Positions 12,701 to 24,700 of a DNA stretch of 64,000 nucleotides are shown here, in pieces. The position numbers were made by a program, and so were the translations under genes. Each line of letters starts with the position of its first letter. Position 1 is the first letter of the stretch. The notes under the pieces were generated by a model, which was given only the letters and a program-made list of their open reading frames with translations, did no database searches and was not told where the DNA came from. Source of the stretch: Symsagittifera roscoffensis (lineage: Eukaryota > Xenacoelomorpha > Acoela > Convolutidae); assembly GCF_963678635.1 (NCBI RefSeq), contig NC_087064.1:16981802-17045801 (forward strand). Direction: 5' to 3'.

Positions 12701-15700
12701 AGAAGTCATTTCAGATGCAACTTCGGAACTCTCTGGCTGATCAGCAACCTCGTCGGCAAGTTCAGAAACGTCTTCTTTCTCAACCGTTTCGTCAAATTCT
12801 GAAACCTTGTTTTCAGCTAACTCTGTCTTGTGAGAAGTCATTTCAGATGCAATTTCGGAACTCCCTGGCTGGTCAGCAATCTCTTCCGCTATTTCATGGA
12901 CGTATTCTTTAGCGATAGTCTCGTCGACTTCCAAAACTTTGTTCTCTATTAAACCTGTTTCGTGAGACGACACTTCAAACGGGATTTCTGATACATCTGT
13001 TTCCTCAGTTGATTCAGCGGCAATTTCAGATGTCTCATCTTTTTCTATGGCTTCTAAGGTCAAACATGTTTCATTTTCAGCGACAAAACTATCATGTGAT
13101 TTCATTTCAGAGTCAAAAATTGAGCTAGAAACCTCTTGTGAGACTTCGGAGTCAAATTGGTCCACGTCTTCAACAGAAGTGGATTCATTTGAGACTGACA
13201 ACATACATTCAGAAATCTTCGATTCGTTTTCTTGCAGCTCAGAATCTATCTGAGAGATCTCAACGCTCGATTCTTCACTCTCTTCAAACTTATTAACACT
13301 TTCGCGTTCAATCTCCTCTGTTGTGAGCGATATTTGAATCTCTGAGTTTTTAAATTCCTCAGTAGTTTGACATTCTTCCATAATTTGTTGGAACTCAGGA
13401 GTTGTCGCGTCTTCCACAATTAATTCTTCGACTTGGTCTGCCTTCTGGTCCTCGGCGACTTCGGTTAACATGTTTACGTGAAGAGTCTCGAGGGAATCTT
13501 CTTCCACTTTCTCAGTTTCCATTGCAACATTCACAAACTCTGCAGATTCTGACATCACAGCTTGAGTTTCTTCGACGTCTAAATCAAACTCAACTTCGGG
13601 TGCCAGATTTTCTTCAAACTTGGAGTCACAAACGTCCTTTACTGTATCTGATACGGTAAACATATCCACCTTTTCCTCTGTATCATCTTCTACGTGCATT
13701 TCGAGGTATTCTTCGTCAATTTGCTCGTCAGTCGCAAAAACGTTTGACTCTTCCGTAATTTTCTGTGGTTTTTCTTCCACCGATTCGATCACTGATTCCA
13801 AAGGAGTGTCTTGAACCTCCAAAAGAGATTCTAGTTTCTCGTCCACTGCTTCCGTGGCGTGAGAGTAATTGAGCTCGATTGCTGAAAAGACAGAAACTTC
13901 CATTGGAGCTTCATAGTGTTCTGCTTCTGTGAAGTTTTCACGAGGAGTCGAAGGGGATAACTCATTGGCTTTCTCAATTACTGGAATAGAATCGTCAGCG
14001 TTTATTCCGAATAGAGTAAGCTGCTCAGCCTTTACGGATGGCGGCGACTCTGCGCGTCTCTCGGTGTCCAGGAGTCCTTGTGAAACCTCTTGGTGTTGTC
14101 CGTCGTCAGAATTTGTTTCATCCCATTCGACATAATCCATTCTCGACACACCCGCCGAAACAACAATGTTTGTCTCGGTTTTCTGAGCCGAGTAGGTTTC
14201 TGAGACATCCGAGATATCTGTCTGGTCTCGGATAAAAACCGAGTCACTATCGTCGGCAAGATCCCAACTCTGGAAAGCATCTTCGCCCATTGCAGTCGAA
14301 ACTGTATTGGATTCGTTGATTGATTGGTACATTCCAAGTTCGTCGGTCTCAAAGACATCTGGCTGTTGACCAGCAAATGTCCAGTCACCTTGATTGCCTT
14401 CATGCCAGTCAACGTATGTGTCAACTGGAAGAGCTTTCAACATTGGCTGTTCTGGATACATGGGCGCGTTTAGATTTTCAAGGAAAACTTCCTCTTTGTA
14501 AGTCTGTCCTAGCATTTCATGGGTTTCAACGTTGTACATTAAATGAGATAAATCACTGCTCATTGATTCAGTGAAATTTCCTAGAGCTAAGCTTTGTTTG
14601 GTTTCATCAACCGAGAAGTTTGAAAGTTGGTCACCCATTTCTACATGAGCTGCCAAAAATATGGGTTCGACGTCATCTAAATCATTGTCAAACTCCCAAT
14701 CATCTTGACGTTCGTCAGCAAATCCTGTCATAATGGATCTCTCTAGGATGCTCTTCTCGTTCAATCCAGATTCAAATCGGACGGAATCAGCTATAAAATG
14801 CTCAGCGTTATCTGCTTCAAAGATGGAGTCTAGGTTATCCCAGTCTTGTTCTAGGTTCCTCGAACGTCCTTGGACATCCGAGACATGTTTTTCAATGAGT
14901 TTTGCCGTGTTTGGTTCCCGACTCGATACGACTGCCGACATTCCTCGGTTTTCGACGAACTCCTTGGACAAGTCCCAATCATTGTCAAGCTGCTGCATCT
15001 GGGGTGCAAGGTAAAAATTGAAGCTGTCTTCAGTCTCGTCAGGAATAACACTGAGCTCGGCCGTGTAGAGTGCGAATCCCAAATCATTCTCAGCTTTGAG
15101 ACAGTACTTCCCAGAATCTTCAACGCACACATCTACAATTGAGAGACACGCTACTTTAGTTCTTTCAAAATTGGCAACTGTGATCGTCTTTCGGAAATCT
15201 TCTTCAACCACTACGCCGTCTTTAAACCAAGTCACACATGTATCAGCTGTTGCCTCGATTTGGGCATCGAACTGAGCGACTTCGCCTGGTTTCGCTTCGA
15301 CTCTTATCTCACTCTCTCCTACGAATCGCGGAGGCGTCGGAGCCTCGTCCACCGGAGATACTACCAGCTCTGAAACGTGTTCGGCAACTTCACCCGCGGG
15401 TCCGATCGCTTTGACTACATACTGACCGGCATCGGTTACTAAGACATCGTCAATTAAAAGTGTATAGACTAAATGTCTATCAAAGACAGAATATGTGGCA
15501 TGAACTCTTTTGTCTTCATTGATGTTTCTCCCGTCTTTGTACCACGTGACTTTGGTGTCTGGATGAGCCTGGATTCTGACATCCATGACAGCTGTATGTC
15601 TTTCTGGAGTCCGTTCTGGCTCTTGTTCTACTGTCACCACAAAAACAGGCTTCATCAACTCCTTGGTCCACTCAGTGACACTGATATGACCAGTGGTTTG

Positions 15701-18700
15701 GTCTTCACCGACAGCGTTCCAAGTCTTCAAAGTGTACTCACCTATATCTTCCGGTTTGACATTTTCAACAACAAGAGTCGTGATGACGTTGTCATTGATT
15801 CGACTATCAGTAATCAAAGTTCTCTCATCTTCGACTATAGGCTGTTCGTTTCTGTACCACTGGAATTTAGTATCTCGTGGGCCTTGGATAGTTCCTGTAA
15901 GCTGTAGCGTGGACGCTTCGTTTATTCGCAGAGGCCAGGCTGGCTCTTCAACGATCGTCGGTGGGCGGACCTCGACTACTTGAATCGGTGCAGCTACTGT
16001 GACAACTTGTGACTCTGCGATCTCTTCTCGGAACTGGTAAGTTTCTTCATTTATGTGGAGCACATTCGTAAAATGAACTTCCTCACCCGTTACCGAAACA
16101 GCTCTTGCAACGTATTCACCAGTATCTTCGGGTGTCGGTTGCGCAATCACTAGAGAGCTATGAAGATGTTCATCTTGCTGGACCAATACTACTTTCTTTC
16201 TGAAATCTTCGTACACGGGTTTCCCGCCCTTATACCAAACAATCTTGGTGTCATCTCGGGCAACGAAAGTCGCATCGAGCTGCGCTTTGGTGTATTGAGG
16301 CAAGACAATTTCCCGCTTCGGTTTGCCAACAGGTCTCATTTCTTTAGCAAATTCGGTGACTTTCAGTTCGCTGCTTAATTCGCTAACACCTTCCTGGTTA
16401 ATTGCTCTTACGGTGTAGCTTCCAGTATCCGTTTCGTCAGTATCAAAGATAATTAAACTCGAGTTTATTTTGTCCTCGTGGACATTCATTACGATCTTCC
16501 GTTTGTGGTCTTCATTGAATCGCTTACCATCCTTGTACCAGACTACTTTAGTATCCGGAGTTCCTCGTATCTGGAAGTCAATATGACTCGTCTGATTCGT
16601 ATAAGATTTGACAACAGGTTGAGCGTTTTCAATCAGAGGAGCTACGTAAGGTCTAGTCCATTCAGTAACCTTGAGTTCTGTTGTATACTCCATTATCTTT
16701 CCATCTGGTGACGTTGCTTTGATCGTATATTGACCTTCATCTGCAACTGAGACATTTTTCAAATGAAGCGTCGAGTTGATTGACTCGTTGTCAATAGTGT
16801 AGTGGAACCGGGTTTTGAAGTCTTCATTAACTTCGTGGCCATCTTTGTACCAAATCAATTTTGTTTCTGGATGCGCATGAAGTTGCACGTCAAACTGCGT
16901 TGACCCATACTCTGTGACATGCTTCACGTACCTCGGTACCTGATTAAATTCAGGGTTGATCAAATGTGCGTCTCTGATGATGGGTGGAACTGAAATGTGT
17001 GCCGATCGTCGCACTGGCGGATTGCCTCCGGGTCGCTTAACCTTGCAAGTCCAGACTCCGGTGTCGCCAGGTTCAACATTTGAGATGAAAAGTGAAGAAG
17101 TTCGGTTCTCTCCGACGTAATCTGTGACAGTGAAAACTCTTCTCTTATCCTCGTAAATTCGGCTTCCATCCTTGTACCAAATCAATTCAGATCCAGAGGG
17201 GATGTTTTGCAGGCTGACATCTAGTTTTACTGGTCTGCCAGTTGTGACTGGCTCTGGTTTGACAGCTGATTTTCTCGATGCCGGTCGGATGACCTTCAAT
17301 TCCGAGAAAAGTTTCGAAGTTTTCGGGGAGTCATTGTCAATCATATGCGTGTCTTCGTAAATTTTGTGCACATAAGTGCTCTTGTTCTGTTCGCTTCCCT
17401 TCTTCGGTTTGTATTCGAATTTGTTTAGACTTAATGTTGACTCATACTGTACAGTTCCTCGTGGGTTCTGTGCTTGTACTTTGTACTTGCCTTCATCGTG
17501 AGCAGTGACATTCATAATGTCGAGTGTCGATTTATGTTCGGAATCAATAACCGAAAGAGTGACTCGCTTTCGGCTATCTTCGCCAATCTGCTTACCGTCT
17601 TGGTACCAAACAACACTGGTATCTTCGGTCGATTCGAAAGATATCTCAGAGTGAACTTGTTTCTTCTCCAAGTAAGGATGCATAGGCGTCGCTTTATTGA
17701 TTTTGGGGATTGCGGGTGTCCCCAGTTCCCGAAGAGTGGATGGCGGCTCGCTTCCCCAGTTTGGTCGGGAGCGATTATCTATTTGAGATGGGTCCACTTT
17801 CACTGATGATTTCATGTGGCATTCTCCGTTCTGATTAACCGCGCGGCACAGGTAGGTTCCGGCGTCTGAGAAATCTGCGTCGCGAATGATCAAATTGCAC
17901 GTCAGGTGATCACTTTGTACACTATACACTGTACTGTGTTTGTAGTCGTCTCTGATTCGCTTTCCGTTTCGGTACCACACAACTTTCGTGTTGGGTGTCT
18001 TGGATATTTTAGCGGGTAGAACAATTTGTTGTCCTTTCTCAACTCTGTTTAGGTAAGGCGTCTCCACCAAAAATCTTGGTGGCATTGTGAGCTCTCTTCG
18101 GTCGGATAATTTAAGCATTGAAGTCTTTTTCGGCAAGTTTAGACTACTCGGCTTTCGTGGCGAATCAAAAGCGTCATATGCAGTCTGGTGGTGCGGTGCT
18201 CTTCTAGGAAGAACGTTGAGTCGGCCGACAGAAGTGGCAACTCCCGCTTTGTTCCTGGCTACGCAGAGAACTTCGGACGAGAAGAGATCACCTGACAGAT
18301 GCAACGAGTGCATTCCGTTGGGTTCATTTCTCTCCACAATGGTTGTGCCATTAGGCACAAGTCGTTTACCATTTGAAAACCATTCCACAGTCGGCTCAGG
18401 AGATCCGTCAATGCTGACTGTGAAAACGGCAACTTTTCCCGGGTTCGTAGACACGAGTCCGACCTCCGTCAGAAACTTTGGTTTCTTCATTCGGGGCACG
18501 GCTACATTCCACGTTCCGAGGTCTTCGCGACCAGACAAGTCAATACTCTCCACCGGGAAGATCTTAATCTTCCAGTAGTCGTCATTGTGCTCCTCGGAAC
18601 ACTCGGACCCGTTGTCGGTGATGACTATCTTCGAGTCGGTCACTTCGGCGTACTCGTCAAAAATAGATGGATCTTTTCCCACAACAACCAACTCCTTGTA

Positions 18701-21700
18701 CAGCGTAGCTTCCCCTATTAATGAAAACCATAAGCAATTCCAAAAGTTTTTAAACGACATGTTACCAAAAGTAATGCAATAACTGTGCAAAATAGAGTAA
18801 TTCGTCCGGCCCCAAACATCCTTTTAGTTTTGAAATTTTGCCACCGAAGTATAATCCTCACGAATCCACAAAATTTCAGCTTAGTTCAAAGAAATAACTG
18901 AATCTACAATGTTGACCATTCTAACCTGCTATGTTTCTCGCTCGGATCATGATATAACCGTCATGGCAAGAAAGCGTAGATCGGATCATCAACAAGTGCG
19001 ATCCGTCTTGGTAGGCTCGCTGAGCATCTGGGAGGTCATCCACATTCTCCTCATTTAAGAACCACTCCACAATTGGGGGTGGGTGTCCTGAGAGGATGCA
19101 TGGTATTTGGACTGGCATTCCTGCTTCCACGAACATCGGCTCCGCATCCGTCATGATGTGCGGAGGTTCAAGGTCTCTCGACATTCCTAAAAAAGATAGA
19201 TTCAGACCATCAGCTCCATCAATGCTATCTCAATAATTCTTACATATATTTGATAAGTATAATTTTGAAAACTTGATTTTGGGAAGAACACGTCTTGGGC
19301 ACTTAAGAACTGAAAACGATCAAAGTTTTCACGAAATAACTATGCAAGGAGTTTACCCTGGACACAGACAGACGCGTTAGAGATTGCTTCCCCGGCCGCG
19401 TTTGTGGCAACACAAGCATAGTCGTCTTCATCCAAGGGCCTGGTGTCGTGGAGGACGAGGAACGCCCTCTCATCTGTCTCGTGGTATGTGACTCTGGATC
19501 CCTGCAAGATGAGCTGTCCGTCCTTGTACCACTTGATGTCGGGGTGAGGCATGCCGCCAAGCTCACACTCCAACACCACATCGCCTCCCTCAGGGACCTA
19601 ACAAAGATTGACAGAGCTGAACAGATGCCAATCATGTCAAGTAATCTAATCTTTAGTAGTCTCATTGAAATTCTTGTCTTGCTGTTCTTTTCCCCTTTTA
19701 AAAGACTTTTTTCAATGTACTCAAATTATTACCTCTATTTTTCAGCTCATTGCAATACTCACATCGCTGTCCAAGAGTTCTTTGGCGAAGAAAGGGGGCA
19801 CGAAAGAGGGCACTGTGGAAAACTGGTTTCCGAACCCATTCCGATTTGGGAACTGGTCATCTTCTCCATTCTGGGTGGGCCCATTCGCTGATGTGCTGTT
19901 TGATCTCTGACCAGGTGGGTAAGCAGACATCCCATTGGGCTGCTGCGGAGGAACCCTCACACCCGAGTTGCCCTGAGGCCCCTTAGGGTGGTCATTCGGA
20001 CCTGGAATATCGAAGCATTGATGACTTTGGCGGTCATTTAATGATACAAGTTTTGCAATAAATCAGATAATTTAGAAGACGTTGTCTTAAAATTGGTTTA
20101 AATTTGAACACTCGAAGTTCTCTGGAAGAGCAAATATCTTCAGGAATGAATTTTAAAATTTTTTTGGTAGCATCCTAAAATTTTCGAAGGAAACGGGACA
20201 ATTTTTCAAGTTTTATTTCCCCCAAAAAACAGAGTTGCCTTTTGAAGATTTGATTTGCATCAAACTTTATTATAAAGGTTTTTAAAAGACACAATATTAT
20301 CCTTACTGAGAACGAGCAGACATGCAGATGCAGATGAGCTGCCGAATGTGTTCTGTGCATGACAAGTGTACTCTCCTTCGTCTTCAAAGAGAGTTTGCTG
20401 GATGAGAAGCTGAGAGCGACCCGAGGACGGATCAAAAACCTGCTCAAACTCACCCCCACTTGTGGGCAGTTTCTTGCCGCTGAAACATCAATCAAAAACG
20501 ATTTCAATTCATAAATGAAGAGAACTCAATTAATAATGAATCATTTAGAAATTTGAGCTTTTAAAGGCTATGGATTTTGGTTCGAGTTTTTTCCAACAGA
20601 TTAAATGTCTATCGCAAGTAATGATTTCTTTAAACCAGGATGCAAAAAATGTTCAATAGATTGTTCCTAATAACATCATGCAGTTTGCAAGAAATTCTTT
20701 GACGAATCACGTTGAATTTTTATTTGGATGGATGAAGAAAATCGTTACTTGCTAAATTTATTTTAAAATACTGTTTAAAAGTTATCACGAAGACAAATTA
20801 GACTTTTGAGTCTACCTGTGGTACCAGAGCACTTCGCTCTGCTCCCCAACCCCTGTCAACTTGGCCTCGAACACAGCGCTCTCTCCCTCCTGCACTGTGA
20901 TGTCATATGGCCGAGTCACAAAGTTAGGCTTGCTCTGTCTGGCTAGCGACAAGGAAGACGTTTTGTTGATGACGTCACGCGATTTGGTCTTGCTGATCTT
21001 GGTGCTCTTGACCAGCTGAAGAGTGGCGCTGCATGAAGCCACGCCCACTTCGTTCTCCGCTTTGCACTTGTACTCCACGTTGTCCTTCTCGATCTCGAGG
21101 ACCTTAATAGCACTTCTATCATTATATGAAATTGATCACAATTTTCTTCTTAATTCATTCTAAATCTAATGCAAACTATTCGAAATCTGAATAGTCTAGA
21201 CATTATATATCATAAAACCTAAACAATATTTGCTTTCATGGATTTTGAAAAGTTAACTTAAGCCATGTCAGTTTTTGTGTACCAAACAAAAGATCAGAGC
21301 TAGAATAAGGACTAAATGATTTGAAAGGATCCCAAAATCATTCGCAGAACAACTATGATAAACCAATTAATGAAAGTGAAACAACTAAGACTTTTTTTCG
21401 TTCTCACCTTGAGTCTGCATGATCCGTCGTTGTTATATGTGATGACGAACCCGGGAGTCCCTGGTGTGATTGGGATCCCGTCCTCGAACCAGGTCACGTG
21501 AGGCAAGGGATCTCCAGCAACCACACAGTCGAAAGTTGCCATGCTACCATCCACGCTAGGTACGATGAGCTTCGAAAAAGAGGGTGCCACTCCTGAAAAA
21601 ATATGACAAGTTGGATATTGATCAATGTTTTTAGATTACGCAGCACACCTAGTTTGATGTGTTTGAGGCCAAAGTTCAGATCTCAGGGTCTGAAAGGCAT

Positions 21701-24700
21701 TCAGCCGGACACCAGGGAAATAAACTCAAACTCGTAGAGACAAAAAACCTAGATGTCTTGAGAAGCAAAATAGTCGAAAAAGGTCATATTAAGATCACAC
21801 AACCTAGAGTAATTTTTTGAACGCCGAGAAACAAACGTACGGCATGAAAAAAGGACGTTGACAGACCTTTATTGGTGTTTTCTTTCTGAACAAGTTCGAC
21901 TGTACTAGAGGCCATTCCACACTCATTACTCGCTCTGCATCTGAACTTCACTGACCCCAGTTCTCTGATATTGTGCACTGTGAGACTGCATGTCCCGTCG
22001 GCATGGCTGTCAATCATGAAGCGTCCATTGTCCTGTCCGTGGGCTAGTCTCTGCTCTCCCAAGTACCACACGATGTCGGGACGAGGTCTGCCTCCCACTA
22101 CACACTCGAACCTAAACAGTGACAGATCAAATACCAACACAAAGCTAAGCAAATAAGAGTCGAATGTCGAAAACTGATTGTGTTGAGACAATGGTTACTT
22201 TTTAAATGAAACCTATTCTTTGAAAGCTGTCTAGTAATTTTTTTAAAAATTTTATAACAGTCGCTAACTTGGCACTGATGTTAACACTGAGCTGCTCACA
22301 TTACTAAAATAGTCTTATTTTGTGTCACGACCGTTTAACCAAAAAAAAGATTGGGAATTTTAAAAAGTAAAAAATATATATGCGAGGGCAACGTGCGACC
22401 AGTCTTTTTTCTGAGATCTCCTAAAACACTAAAAAGACTACACTTAACCTGGAACTTCTGCTTGACTGGCCAATTTTCCCACCAGATTACCCTCTTTTTG
22501 GCATATATTGGCATCAAAAGTATCTTCATTAAATTTTCGGTGTCAATACGTTAATTTTATGTCTTTAATTTGTATTTAGCCACTTTTTTATTTTAGTTTG
22601 TGATTTATTGTACTCACCGTGCGAAGTCGTTTTCAATATGGGGCACAATCTGCTGCACGAATCTGGGCTGTTCGCCTCCACTCATTTGCACCATGTGTCT
22701 CTCGTGTTCTCCCGAGTAGGAGAGGAGATCGTGGGTGGAGTGGGTCTGGAACTGAGGACGCTTCACACCCTCCACTTCTGAACAAACAAACAGACACACG
22801 TTCAATTCAAACAAAAAAGAGAGAAGAATGAAAGAAAGAAAGAAAGAAAGAAAGAAAGAAGGAAAGAAAGAAAGAACACTAATTTATTCCTACAGTAAAT
22901 ATTTTCTACAACAAACACAAAAAATTCAACTTATTTTTTTGTACTTAATTAATTTGTTTATTAACTGTACCAATTTTGCGTCTTTGAAAGAATAGATGAA
23001 AAGCAAATTAAATGCCCACTGAGAATCTATCCTCAAGTTTCATTCTTAATAGAACAAAGAAATCTACCAAATCATGAAATCAAATCTCTTGGCTGACAAA
23101 CCTAGGTTCATCTACGGTTTCTTTGTACCATCGATTTTACCATACAAGCAATTAAGACTGCTGCACAAAAACGCTTCACTTCAAAACCAACTAGTTTAAA
23201 TGCATAACCTTGTAATAACACTGGTTAAAACACCATAAAATTGTTGTTTTTTGTTTAGGGGGTGGGAGCAGACTTTTTGACAGAGGCAAAGCAACGCGGA
23301 GCTTCGCACCTTTTGTGACACAACGCAAGCATAGCATGGCAAAATAGCGTACAGAGTATGAGACGAAAACCGCCACGTCAATTTTCATTTAACATCGAAA
23401 AAACTACGTCTATCAAAAATTTCACATGTTCGTTTCGATTTGTATTGACTGTTGAATTTTGGAAAACAAATTATTGCCAGACAAACAAAACTGCATGCTA
23501 AGTAAGCATCGGAAGAAAAATTAACCAGGCAGTAACTAAGCCGAAAATATTTAAGCAGACCCAAAAGTTAAACCGAAAAGTCTTTTTCATAGCTCCCCAC
23601 TCAAAATACACACGCGCATAAGAATTTTTTTTCGCTCATCAAGCGAAAACAATGCAAAATAAGCGAAAAAATTGAAACCTGAAGCACAGTTGAAAAAGCT
23701 TTAACTTGATACCCAACTGACTCCCTGCGAGCTTTTTTGAGGCAAAAGCAGGTCCAGGATTTTCCACCTAGTGAGGAGTGCGGATTTTCAAAAAACGCTC
23801 CCAAAATGCTTTCTGGAAGGTTTCAGGCGGTTTATAGGTTTTGAACATTAAATAGCGGTTTTTCGGCGCGCACCTCAAATTAAACAATTAATGGTACCCG
23901 ACGCAATTTTAGAACTGTTTTCGTTGACAAATAATCTCAAAAATGAAAAAAAGCAGCACAATATTCGGATAAATCTGATTCAAAAATTCAGTGAAGAAAA
24001 ACTTATTACAAAAAAAATTCGTTTTTTTAGCAGTTTTTATTGCTAAATTTTCCTGGCAAAGTTTTCAAGTGCGATTGAATTACGACGTGACAAGGCAAGA
24101 AAAATTGGTACCTAAAACTAAACAAGACTGCTCGTATCAGGGCGAAGCCCTGAATGTTCCGACTGCCTTTTAAGGTTTATGGAGCAGCAGTAAAAACATA
24201 AAAATATTAAATGAAAGAAAATAAAATGACATTTTTTTTTCTAAATCTTGAAATTTTTTAATGAAAATCATCCCCCCACACGCCATATAAAGTACAAAAG
24301 GAGAGATTTCGTTCCTTGTAACAAACCAATTATGGCAAATAAGCTTCGTTCGACCAATTTGGAACGATTTATAAGACGGATTAAATCTCGGCTTACGCGC
24401 TAGTAGCGCGAATTATATCGCGCGTTAATTGTCCCAAATTGGTCAAAATGACCAAAATGGTAATCTTTAAACCCTCATAACTTTACAAAAAATGATCACA
24501 GGTGAAATATCTTTTCAAATTTAAGCTCAGGACAACAATACCTTTTGAGTGATAAAAAAAAATTCCGTCAAAAATGGCTAGTTAAAAAGTCGAAATTTGT
24601 CTGAAGAAAAAAAAACCCACCCCGAGCACAAATATTCCGTTACTTTCGTATCGAAAGTCGGAACAACAAGACTGCTCGTATCAGGGCAAAGCCCTGAAGA

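Noticed and set aside
11992-12912. Plus-strand 306-codon frame with RQILTPCFQ-type repeats
   Set aside because: It is the antisense shadow of the 132 bp minisatellite; a repeat with a period divisible by three keeps all frames open. The minus-strand frame continues for 10 kb and joins flanking exons.
18715-18790. Start codon for exon 12 at 18,790 (frame begins MHSYCITFGNM)
   Set aside because: The 26 codons before 18,714 are intron; the acceptor TTCATTAATAG at 18,715 and phase agreement with exon 11 show exon 12 is internal.
19448-19891. Plus-strand 147-codon frame
   Set aside because: Spans exons 9-10 of the titin-like gene in antisense and crosses their intron; shadow.
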